Source of the DNA: Coprococcus sp.
GTDB taxonomy: Bacteria > Bacillota > Clostridia > Lachnospirales > Lachnospiraceae
Length of the DNA: 64,000 bases
Direction of reading: 5' to 3'
NCBI GenBank assembly: GCA_016297325.1
Contig: JAEDGW010000002.1
Span: 3,420 to 67,419, forward strand
The notes beneath the pieces were generated by a model. The model saw only the letters and a list, made by a program, of their open reading frames with translations, did not search any database and had not been told where the DNA came from. Shown piece after piece: positions 1-7,553 of the stretch; the stretch's first letter is position 1; every line of letters starts with the position of its first letter. The translations under genes were made by a program, and so were the position numbers.

Positions 1-1533
1 CAGCTCTGTCTCCAGTCTTTCCAATCTCTTTGATTCTTTCTCCGTAAGCCTGCTCACAGGGATTTTTGTCCACACTGACACAACATCAGCAATATCGCTC
101 TCTGTTATAGTTATGCTTCTGCCAGTTCCCGAATTCTTCTTTGCAATTTTTTTGGATAGTTCTTTCTGCCTGGTGCGTATCTCACCTGCGGCTTCTATAT
201 CTCCCGCTATGATCGCAGCTTCAAGATCTTTATCCAGAGTTACAAGTTCAGCTTCAACAGCTTTTTTCTTCTCCTGTGCATGTCCGATCGTTGAAAAGCC
301 AAGCTTTTTGCGCGAACAAGCCTCATCCATGAGATCTATCGCTTTATCTGGAAGGAATCTGTCCGTTATATATCTTGTGGAAAGGTCTACAGCGGCTTCC
401 ACGGCATCATCACTTATATCCACGCCATGATACTGCTCATAACAGTCCCTGAGTCCTTTCAGGATCTCCACAGCCTCATCCCTGGTAGGTTCATTCACAT
501 ATACCGGCTGGAATCTTCTCTCAAGTGCAGCATCCTTCTCTATATATTTTCTGTATTCATTCTGGGTCGTGGCACCTATCATCTGTATCTCGCCCCTTGA
601 CAGAGATGGTTTAAGGATATTTGAAGCATCTATTGCACCCTCAGCACCTCCGGCACCTATAAGCGTGTGAAGCTCATCCACAAATAATATGACATTGCCG
701 TCAGCCTTGACCTCATGGATAACCTTCTTTATCCTGTCCTCGAATTCTCCACGATACTTTGAGCCTGCCACCATACTTGACAGATCAAGAGAAAGCAGTC
801 TCTTTCCCCTGACAGTCTCAGGTACATCATCATGGGCTATGAGATACGCTATTCCCTCTACAACCGCAGTTTTGCCAACTCCGGGTTCTCCAACCATGCA
901 TGGGTTGTTCTTCATACGTCTGCTGAGTATCTGAAGCACACGCTCTATCTCTTTCTCTCTGCCAACTACAGGATCAAGTCCTCCCATCTTGGCCTCTCTT
1001 GTGAGGTCTCTTGAATACTGATCCAGAGTAGGTGTAGCTGTGCGCTCAGTATTCCGGGACTTTTTCAGCATGGAATATTCTTTTTTTGCAGAATTGGCAT
1101 CATATCCACACGCCATAAGTATATCTGTATATACTTTCTGTACATTCACATTTTCCGAAGCCATAAGCTTCATTGCCACACAATCCTTGATTTTTATAAG
1201 TGCGATCAGCAAATGTTCGGTTCCAACCTCGTTTGATCCGAGCCTTTTTGCCTCATATTGTGAATCATCCAGTATCTTTCTTGCACTTTTCGTGTATTTA
1301 TCCTTTTCGCCAGTGACAACACCGCCCGGCTCCAGCGTAAACTTCAGTGCATCAATGATCTTGATTATATCCAGTCCATTTGCATTCAGAATGCTGTACG
1401 CAGTTGTATCAGAGACAGATGCCAGGGCAACTATCAGATGTTCGCTTCCCACGAAATTCTGTCCCAGTTTCTTCGCTATGCGGTTTGCCTCCTTTATCAC
1501 TATCTCGCTTTCTTCGCTATATGGTAATTTCAT
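1..1533 (-). CDS. clpC: ATP-dependent Clp protease ATP-binding subunit ClpC (5' part, cut by window edge)
   Basis: AAA+ unfoldase that feeds substrates to ClpP in the cytoplasm. The 511 codons present begin MKLPYSEESE. They hold two Clp_N repeats (about residues 1-145, with the FVGSEHLIVAL and EVGTEHLLIAL pair), then the first AAA module with Walker A GEPGVGKT near residues 215-222, Walker B LFVDELHTL, and the UVR-like middle region that separates ClpC from ClpA. Reading stops just after VWTKIPVSRLTE, so the second AAA module lies left of the window. The ATG at 1533 is preceded by AGAGGTG. Its leader (1534-1632) carries a promoter and two hairpins. No ctsR or mcsAB partner is visible on the upstream side, which holds purD. 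Confidence 0.93.
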   Translation of the reverse strand, partial: MKLPYSEESEIVIKEANRIAKKLGQNFVGSEHLIVALASVSDTTAYSILNANGLDIIKIIDALKFTLEPGGVVTGEKDKYTKSARKILDDSQYEAKRLGSNEVGTEHLLIALIKIKDCVAMKLMASENVNVQKVYTDILMACGYDANSAKKEYSMLKKSRNTERTATPTLDQYSRDLTREAKMGGLDPVVGREKEIERVLQILSRRMKNNPCMVGEPGVGKTAVVEGIAYLIAHDDVPETVRGKRLLSLDLSSMVAGSKYRGEFEDRIKKVIHEVKADGNVILFVDELHTLIGAGGAEGAIDASNILKPSLSRGEIQMIGATTQNEYRKYIEKDAALERRFQPVYVNEPTRDEAVEILKGLRDCYEQYHGVDISDDAVEAAVDLSTRYITDRFLPDKAIDLMDEACSRKKLGFSTIGHAQEKKKAVEAELVTLDKDLEAAIIAGDIEAAGEIRTRQKELSKKIAKKNSGTGRSITITESDIADVVSVWTKIPVSRLTEKESKRLERLETEL

Positions 1534-1568
1534 TCAATTCACCTCTAATCCATGATTGCTTAATTAAT

Positions 1569-1636
1569 AGCGTGCTTCATTACCTGTCATCATGCTTCAG
1601 CATGATGACCTGCGCACGCATCAGCGTGCTTCATTA
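1569..1636 (-). promoter_or_regulatory. structured clpC leader: two hairpins between 14-bp direct repeats
   Basis: A 14-base direct repeat (plus strand AGCGTGCTTCATTA) occurs at 1569-1582 and 1623-1636. Between and overlapping the copies are two perfect inverted repeats: 1586-1595 with 1600-1609 (10 bp, 4-base loop) and 1614-1619 with 1624-1629 (6 bp, 4-base loop). The outer repeat copy overlaps the -10 box of the clpC promoter. It matches neither the CtsR heptad pair nor CIRCE as I know them. It could be an operator, an mRNA-stability structure or a small dispersed repeat. Confidence 0.55.
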
Positions 1637-1660
1637 TAGCATATGTATTACAGAATACAA
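1633..1660 (-). promoter_or_regulatory. clpC promoter (SigA type)
   Basis: On the minus strand TTGTAT (1655-1660) is followed after 16 bases by a perfect TATAAT (1633-1638). It lies about 100 bases upstream of the clpC ATG and directly downstream of the purD terminator, so clpC looks independently transcribed. Confidence 0.6.
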
Positions 1661-1693
1661 AAGAGGTTTTGAATCAAAGTATTTCAAAACCTC
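1655..1693 (-). terminator. rho-independent terminator after purD
   Basis: Perfect 11-bp stem (1663-1673 with 1683-1693, arm GAGGTTTTGAA) with a 9-base loop. On the minus strand it is followed by CTTTTGTATT. It lies 58 bases past the purD stop. Confidence 0.8.
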
Positions 1694-1750
1694 CTCCGTT
1701 GTTTCGCCGGATCACACCTCCGGCTCATATAATATATTCAAATGAACCTA

Positions 1751-3022
1751 TTACTGCTCGTCTATCGCTTTTCCTATATCATGTCTCATATATTTGTTCT
1801 CAAATGTGATCCACTCTGTAGCTGCATATGCATTCGCACGAGCCTCAAAGAGATCCTTGCCCTTTGCTGTAACACCGAGTACACGACCGCCATTTGTCAC
1901 GATCTGATCACCGTCAAACTTTGTTCCGGCATGGAATACAAAGTAATCATCCTTGCCATCAAACTTCTCAAGACCACTTATAGGATAACCCTTCTTGTAT
2001 GACACAGGATATCCATCAGATGCAAGAACTACACACACTGCTGCGTTGTCCTCAAACTGAAGATCTACCTTATCGAGTGTTCCGTCGATACATGCCTCCA
2101 TGACATCGATGATATCATTCTTCATACGTGGAAGGACTACCTGAGCCTCAGGATCGCCAAATCTTGCATTGTACTCAAGGACCTTAACACCGTTAGGTGT
2201 CATCATAAGTCCACAGAACAGAACTCCCTTGAACTCTCTGCCCTCTGCCTTCATAGCTGCCATGGTTGGCTTGTAGATATTCTCCATGCAATACTCGTCT
2301 ATCTCTTTTGTATAGAAAGGACTTGGTGAGAATGTTCCCATTCCACCTGTGTTGAGTCCCTGATCTCCATCCTTTGCTCTCTTGTGATCCTGTGCTGAAG
2401 TCATAGGCTTGATGGTTGTTCCATCACAGAAGCAGAGGACTGATACCTCACGTCCTGTCATGAACTCCTCTATTACCATGGTATTTCCAGCTGAACCAAA
2501 GTGCTTGTCAAGCATGATCTCTTTGACACCTGCCTTTGCCTCCTCAAGGTCATTGCATATGAGAACGCCCTTGCCAAGTGCAAGTCCGTCAGCCTTTAAA
2601 ACTATAGGAAATGAAGCTGTCTCGAGATATTTCAGTGCTGAATCTGCGTCTGTAAAGTTCTCATAAGCTGCTGTAGGTATGCCATACTTCTTCATGAGAT
2701 CCTTTGAGAATGCCTTTGATCCCTCTATGATAGCAGCATTTGCGCGAGGTCCAAACGCTCTGATTCCAGCAGCCTCAAATGCATCAACCGCACCAGCGAC
2801 GAGTGGATCATCCGGTGCTACAACAACCAGATCTATCTCCTTCTCCTTTGCAAATGCAACCAGCCTGTCAAAATCCATAACGCCTATATCAACGCACTCT
2901 GCAAGTGCTGCGATACCTGCGTTGCCAGGTGCACAATATATCTTTGATACCTTATCACTCTTTGAAATACTTGTAACTATAGCATGCTCTCTTCCGCCGC
3001 TTCCTACTACCAATACTTTCAT
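1751..3022 (-). CDS. purD: phosphoribosylamine--glycine ligase
   Basis: GAR synthetase: joins glycine to 5-phosphoribosylamine with ATP, the second step of purine synthesis. At 423 residues it is the usual length. The N-terminal Rossmann motif VLVVGSGGREHAI and the ATP-grasp core (VLKADGLALGKGV, NTGGMGTFSP, EYNARFGDPE) are all present. The ATG at 3022 is preceded by CCAGGAGGAATATCC. It is the last gene of purM-purN-purD. A 127-base gap separates it from purN, in the place where purH sits in the common purMNHD order; no purH remnant is visible. A strong terminator follows. Confidence 0.96.
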   Translation of the reverse strand: MKVLVVGSGGREHAIVTSISKSDKVSKIYCAPGNAGIAALAECVDIGVMDFDRLVAFAKEKEIDLVVVAPDDPLVAGAVDAFEAAGIRAFGPRANAAIIEGSKAFSKDLMKKYGIPTAAYENFTDADSALKYLETASFPIVLKADGLALGKGVLICNDLEEAKAGVKEIMLDKHFGSAGNTMVIEEFMTGREVSVLCFCDGTTIKPMTSAQDHKRAKDGDQGLNTGGMGTFSPSPFYTKEIDEYCMENIYKPTMAAMKAEGREFKGVLFCGLMMTPNGVKVLEYNARFGDPEAQVVLPRMKNDIIDVMEACIDGTLDKVDLQFEDNAAVCVVLASDGYPVSYKKGYPISGLEKFDGKDDYFVFHAGTKFDGDQIVTNGGRVLGVTAKGKDLFEARANAYAATEWITFENKYMRHDIGKAIDEQ

Positions 3023-3149
3023 GGATATTCCTCCTGGTCATGTCAAACTTAAATCTTGTGTTTCTCTCTGAAAACTATTTATTAATTCTGAGTCTTCCTG
3101 TCGGATTCCTCTATATCTTATTTCTGGAAACCATTCAGAAATTTTCAGA

Positions 3150-3776
3150 TTACTCCTCAACTACTGCAATACCATCTTCCACATGTACCTTGCCGTGAGC
3201 TATCTTGTCAATGACCGCCGGCATGAGCTTCCACTCTGCCTGCTCCATCACACGCTGCTGCAGGATCTTTGGTGTATCGCCATTCTTTACCTCAACAGCC
3301 TTCTGCATGATGATAGGTCCCGTGTCTGTGCCTTTGTCTACAAAATGTACTGTGGCACCTACCACCTTTACACCTCTTGCAAGGGCTGCCTCATGAACTT
3401 TGAGTCCATAATATCCTGTTCCGCAGAATGAAGGTATAAGTGATGGATGTATATTAATTATCTTGTTCGGATATGCATCTATTACTATCTCAGGGATCAC
3501 CACAAGATATCCTGCAAGAACCACAAGATCCGCACCGGTCTCCTGAAGCTTTGCGAGAAGAGCCTCATTGAACTTCGCTCTGTCATCGTAATCCTTAGGG
3601 CTTACTACATACGCCGCGATTCCTGCCTTCTCCGCTCTCTCAAGTGCAAATGCATTCCTGTTGTTGCTTATGACTGCAACTATCTCTGTATCTGTTATGA
3701 CTTTATTCTCTATGGCATCTATGATGGCCTGAAGATTTGTTCCGCCACCTGACACCAGAACTGCAACCTTTAGCAT
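3150..3776 (-). CDS. purN: phosphoribosylglycinamide formyltransferase
   Basis: GAR transformylase: transfers a formyl group from 10-formyl-THF to GAR, the third purine step. At 208 residues it is standard. Seen: N-terminal VLVSGGGTNLQA phosphate-binding loop, the catalytic region IINIHPSLIPSFCG (Asn and His of the N-x-H active site), and VHFVDKGTDTGPII. The start overlaps the end of purM by 7 bases, indicating translational coupling. Confidence 0.96.
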   Translation of the reverse strand: MLKVAVLVSGGGTNLQAIIDAIENKVITDTEIVAVISNNRNAFALERAEKAGIAAYVVSPKDYDDRAKFNEALLAKLQETGADLVVLAGYLVVIPEIVIDAYPNKIINIHPSLIPSFCGTGYYGLKVHEAALARGVKVVGATVHFVDKGTDTGPIIMQKAVEVKNGDTPKILQQRVMEQAEWKLMPAVIDKIAHGKVHVEDGIAVVEE

Positions 3777-4795
3777 AAGTCTACTCCCTTTTCACCAGCT
3801 ACTACTGTACCGAGAACAAATGCCTTGTCGCCGGCAGCCTCTATAGCTGCAATAGTCTTGTCTACGTCTGCTGGATCTATAGCAAGGCACATACCAACAC
3901 CCATGTTGTATGTGTTGTACATCATGTGCTCGTCTATGTCGCCCTTCTTTGCAAGGAGCTTGAATATAGCTGGAATCTCGTATGAATCCTTCTTAACCTG
4001 TGCACGCACACCGTCTGGAAGCATTCTTGGAATGTTCTCATAGAATCCACCGCCTGTGATATGGCTGCATCCCTTAACTGTGACACCTGCATCCTTTACA
4101 GACTTGAGTGCCTTTACATATATTCTTGTAGGCTCGATGAGTGCCTCACCGAGGGTCTTGCCCAGCTCGTCATAATATGTATCAAGAGACTCCTTTGTCA
4201 TCTCGAATACCTTTCTTACAAGTGAGAATCCATTGCTGTGCACTCCGCTTGAAGCGATACCGATAAGTGTATCTCCCGGCTTGATGTTCTCTCCTGTGAT
4301 GAGATCTTTCTTCTCTACAACACCAACTGCAAATCCTGCAAGGTCATACTCATCCTCAGGCATAAGACCTGGATGCTCTGCTGTCTCACCACCTACAAGG
4401 GCAGCTCCTGACTGGTTACATCCCTCTGCAACACCGCTTACTATAGTTGCAATCTTCTCAGGATAGTTCTTGCCACATGCTATATAATCGAGGAAGAAAA
4501 GTGGCTCTCCACCAGAGCATGCGATATCATTCACACACATTGCCACTGCGTCGATTCCGATGGTGTCATGCTTATCCATAATATAAGCGAGCTGAACTTT
4601 TGTTCCGCATCCGTCTGTTCCTGACAGAAGTATAGGCTCTTCCATATCCTTGATCTTAGCAAGGCTGAAAGCTCCTGCAAATCCACCGATTCCGCCAAGT
4701 ACCTCTGGTCTCATGGTAGTCTTGATGTGCTTCTTCATAAGCTCCACTGACTTGTATCCAGCTTCAATATCTACTCCGGCATTCTTGTAATCCAA
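3770..4795 (-). CDS. purM: phosphoribosylformylglycinamidine cyclo-ligase
   Basis: AIR synthetase, step five of purine synthesis. 341 residues, standard for PurM. Seen: N-terminal DYKNAGVDIEAG, the ATP-binding LLSGTDGCGTKVQLA, the GGETAEHPG loop, and VKGCSHITGGGFYENIPRML. The start is TTG at 4795: AGGAGG lies 8 bases upstream and the protein aligns with the family from this codon. It is the first gene of purM-purN-purD and has its own promoter at 4863-4891. Confidence 0.96.
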   Translation of the reverse strand: MDYKNAGVDIEAGYKSVELMKKHIKTTMRPEVLGGIGGFAGAFSLAKIKDMEEPILLSGTDGCGTKVQLAYIMDKHDTIGIDAVAMCVNDIACSGGEPLFFLDYIACGKNYPEKIATIVSGVAEGCNQSGAALVGGETAEHPGLMPEDEYDLAGFAVGVVEKKDLITGENIKPGDTLIGIASSGVHSNGFSLVRKVFEMTKESLDTYYDELGKTLGEALIEPTRIYVKALKSVKDAGVTVKGCSHITGGGFYENIPRMLPDGVRAQVKKDSYEIPAIFKLLAKKGDIDEHMMYNTYNMGVGMCLAIDPADVDKTIAAIEAAGDKAFVLGTVVAGEKGVDLC

Positions 4796-4862
4796 TTTCT
4801 TGTCCTCCTGTTATCTGTTTTGTAAATAGCGCAAGAGCGCTGTTTTTCAAATATTCCCATAA

Positions 4863-4891
4863 ATTATAGTTTATATCGAATACTTTGTAAA
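4863..4891 (-). promoter_or_regulatory. purM operon promoter (SigA type)
   Basis: Minus strand TTTACA (4886-4891), 17-base spacer, TATAAT (4863-4868). It lies 68 bases upstream of the purM TTG. The leader contains only a small AGCGC/GCGCT hairpin (near 4828-4841); no purine riboswitch fold is evident. Confidence 0.7.
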
Positions 4892-4909
4892 GATTGATAT
4901 GATTACAAA

Positions 4910-4938
4910 TTGATAAGGTCAATTCAGTGTGATATAAT
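4910..4938 (+). promoter_or_regulatory. promoter of the ligand-binding diguanylate cyclase gene
   Basis: TTGATA (4910-4915), 17-base spacer, TATAAT (4933-4938), 78 bases before the ATG at 5017. It is back to back with the purM promoter. Confidence 0.7.
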
Positions 4939-5016
4939 ACAATGTAGATTTTTGTATTGTCAGCACAAACATAACAGAAGATAATTTTATCATAGAAGAT
5001 TTAAAGGAGTGCCCAC

Positions 5017-7323
5017 ATGACTAATAACAGACTGAATATCGGTATATTTACATGCCACCTTGATAACGACTATACGAACGAAGTGTGCAAGGGTGCTGAA
5101 GCTGCTGCGTGTGAACTGGATTGCAATCTCATTGTATTCCCAGGAATGTTCCTCAGCGCATCTTTCTATGATCCGGCAAACCAGCTGTATGATTATCAGT
5201 ACAACTCTATCTTCTACTATGCACACCCTGAGTGTCTTGACGCTCTGATCGTCTCCACGGGAGCTATATCATCTTTTCTGTCAGAGAAGGATATCGATAC
5301 CTTCTTATCACATTTCAAGGGAATCCCAACCATCACACTTGAAGAAGAGATTCCGGGATATCCATGCATAAGGACTGACAACTCAAGTGGTATGAGGACC
5401 GCCATCGAGCACCTGATCAGGGAGCACGGAAAGAAGCATATATGTTTTGTAGCAGGCAAGGAGGACAATGACGACAGTGAACAGCGTCTCGGAATATACC
5501 GCAGCGTTCTGGCTGAAAACGGAATGAACGTGAAGGACAACATGATCGTCCACGGCGACTTCTCAGAATTCTGCCGCGACGAAGTAGCACAGCTCATAGA
5601 TGCGAATCCAGATATGGATGCAATAGTATTTGCAAATGACCACATGGCCATGGGCGGATATGCTGAGATGAAGGCAAGAGGAATCCGCATCGGTGAGGAT
5701 GTATCCGTTGTTGGATTTGACGACGCCACAGCATCTGTCAATATGGATCCTCCACTCACAACAGTCAACATCAATGCATGTGAGCTGGGACACAGGGCTG
5801 TGTACGGCGCTGTGAAACTTGCCAGAACCGGGAATGTCCGTTCAGAAGTCCTCGACTCACATTTTCTCAGAAGACTTTCATGTGGCTGCAGATTGTGTTC
5901 TGAAAGAGATATAGTCGAAGGTGACGATGATCTGTTCTCCCATGACACAGCAGACATAGTATCTATACTCTGCCACCAGTTGTTCAGCGAGATATCAGAT
6001 TCCTTCTATTACAATGCGGTGATAACATCATTTGACGCCATTTTGACCGATATTGTGACCGTTATAAAGGAATCCGACGAATCCATATCACAGTTTGATA
6101 TAATCGACAAGCTGATGAATATACTGAACTCAGATCTGACACGCTTCTATTCCGTGCAGAAGATTGCTTACGTATTCAGGACTCTTACATCCATAGTGTC
6201 AAGCTGTCACCTGTCACCGGACAAGAGACTACAGTTCAGCAGACTGAACGCAGATATAACAAACGCCATATCGCTGTTCATATCGAACAGACTGTACAGC
6301 ACGATTCAGTCCAACAAGATGCTGAGCTGGTCATCCATATACATAACAAGAGACACTCTGACATACGGAGAGGATATAGATAAGACCTACTCTTCTATCC
6401 TGAACAAACTTCAGGGACTCAACTATGATGGAGCTTACATATATACTTACGACGATCCTATCCGCATCACCGAATCGGGAAGCTGGGATGTTCCGAAATC
6501 CCTGTTTCTCCAGGCGTTCTACAACCAGAACAACTGTCAGGTACTATTCGGCGAATCGAGAAGAGTTCCGTCAGTAGAGATATTTGACAATGAGTACACA
6601 TACTATGACAAGAGGTTTACTTCCGTCATAGTCCCTATATTTACAAATGACGACCACCTGGGTCTGTTCATCTGCAACACAGATGTGGACAACTTCAGCA
6701 GCATATACTCCACAAGCCTGCAGCTCGGAGCTGCACTCAAGTATATGACACTGCTCCGCGAACAGAACATAACCCAGGAGCAGCTCAAGATGTCTCTGAA
6801 TGAGATCCATGAAAAGAACGAGCTGCTGAACCACCTTTCAACATCAGATGAGCTCACAGGAATATACAACAGGCGAGGCTTCATGGAGAGGGTTGAATAC
6901 TACATCAACATTCCTTCAAACCACGGAATGAAAGCTATCCTGCTCTTCGCCGACATGGATTCACTGAAGGTTGTGAATGATAAGTTCGGACACAAGGACG
7001 GTGATTTCGCCCTGAGGAATATCGCCAACATCCTGTCCAGAAGCTTCGGACCACATGATGTCATCGGAAGGATCGGCGGCGATGAATTTGTATGTTTCGC
7101 ATTTATCAAAGATTCTGATTACATAGTACAGGTTCAGGAGAAGATAAAGACACTGTCCGCAGAGCTGAATGCGACATGCGGCAAGCCATATTTCATTGAG
7201 ATGAGTGTTGGTGTGACAGAGTTTGTCTGTGACGGAGACCAGACCATTGAGGATCTTCTCTCCCAGGCAGATAATGCCCTCTACTCGAACAAGCGATACA
7301 AGAGAATGTCCATCATAAAATAG
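5017..7323 (+). CDS. cytoplasmic sugar-binding-like sensor fused to GGDEF diguanylate cyclase
   Basis: Likely makes cyclic di-GMP in response to a small ligand. Residues about 5-285 look like a LacI/PBP1-type binding domain (NIGIFTCHLDNDYTNEV, IVFANDHMAMGGYAEMKARG, VSVVGFDD), but there is no DNA-binding helix-turn-helix, signal peptide or membrane segment, so it should sense inside the cell. Residues about 290-600 are a helical and GAF-like middle region. A GGDEF domain fills 612-768 with DELTGIYNRRGF and an intact GGDEF at 687-691. The usual upstream inhibitory RxxD reads GPHD, so product inhibition may be lost. The ATG has AAAGGAG upstream. It is a single-gene unit with its own promoter and terminator. 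Confidence 0.88.
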   Translation: MTNNRLNIGIFTCHLDNDYTNEVCKGAEAAACELDCNLIVFPGMFLSASFYDPANQLYDYQYNSIFYYAHPECLDALIVSTGAISSFLSEKDIDTFLSHFKGIPTITLEEEIPGYPCIRTDNSSGMRTAIEHLIREHGKKHICFVAGKEDNDDSEQRLGIYRSVLAENGMNVKDNMIVHGDFSEFCRDEVAQLIDANPDMDAIVFANDHMAMGGYAEMKARGIRIGEDVSVVGFDDATASVNMDPPLTTVNINACELGHRAVYGAVKLARTGNVRSEVLDSHFLRRLSCGCRLCSERDIVEGDDDLFSHDTADIVSILCHQLFSEISDSFYYNAVITSFDAILTDIVTVIKESDESISQFDIIDKLMNILNSDLTRFYSVQKIAYVFRTLTSIVSSCHLSPDKRLQFSRLNADITNAISLFISNRLYSTIQSNKMLSWSSIYITRDTLTYGEDIDKTYSSILNKLQGLNYDGAYIYTYDDPIRITESGSWDVPKSLFLQAFYNQNNCQVLFGESRRVPSVEIFDNEYTYYDKRFTSVIVPIFTNDDHLGLFICNTDVDNFSSIYSTSLQLGAALKYMTLLREQNITQEQLKMSLNEIHEKNELLNHLSTSDELTGIYNRRGFMERVEYYINIPSNHGMKAILLFADMDSLKVVNDKFGHKDGDFALRNIANILSRSFGPHDVIGRIGGDEFVCFAFIKDSDYIVQVQEKIKTLSAELNATCGKPYFIEMSVGVTEFVCDGDQTIEDLLSQADNALYSNKRYKRMSIIK

Positions 7324-7400
7324 AAGTCATAAAAGGACTTTAAGGTATAAAAGAACTTCATCCGGCACTTTGGAATTTTTCAATATTTTACAAAAAACAA

Positions 7401-7443
7401 AACGGCTTCAGCCCTTTATTTATCTGGGCTGAAGCCGTTTTTC
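7401..7443. terminator. bidirectional rho-independent terminator
   Basis: Perfect 14-bp stem (7401-7414 with 7426-7439), 11-base loop, followed on plus by a T-run and preceded by A-rich sequence that gives a T-rich run on minus. It lies between the converging cyclase and M29-type peptidase genes and can serve both. Confidence 0.85.
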
Positions 7444-7553
7444 ATCAACACGTTTTGTCCTATAAGTCTCTTTTATCCTATAGCTCCCCTATAGGTCAGA
7501 CTTTTTTCTACAATTTTTCTGTCCTATACCTTCATATTTTCAAAGCGCTAAGC

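Noticed and set aside
113..1555. Plus-strand open frames across the clpC region
   Set aside because: They mirror clpC on the other strand and have no ribosome site or family motif.
3023..3149. purH remnant or terminator between purN and purD
   Set aside because: The 127 bases hold no PurH-like frame and no hairpin with a T-run.
4820..4845. Small AGCGC/GCGCT hairpin in the purM leader, considered as part of a purine riboswitch
   Set aside because: Only 5 bp, with no conserved purine-aptamer core and no terminator partner.
7455..7530. Four CCTATA copies, two of them forming a CCTATAG/CTATAGG inverted repeat, downstream of the M29-type peptidase gene
   Set aside because: Short AT-rich motif in a convergent 3' region; spacing is irregular and chance is likely.
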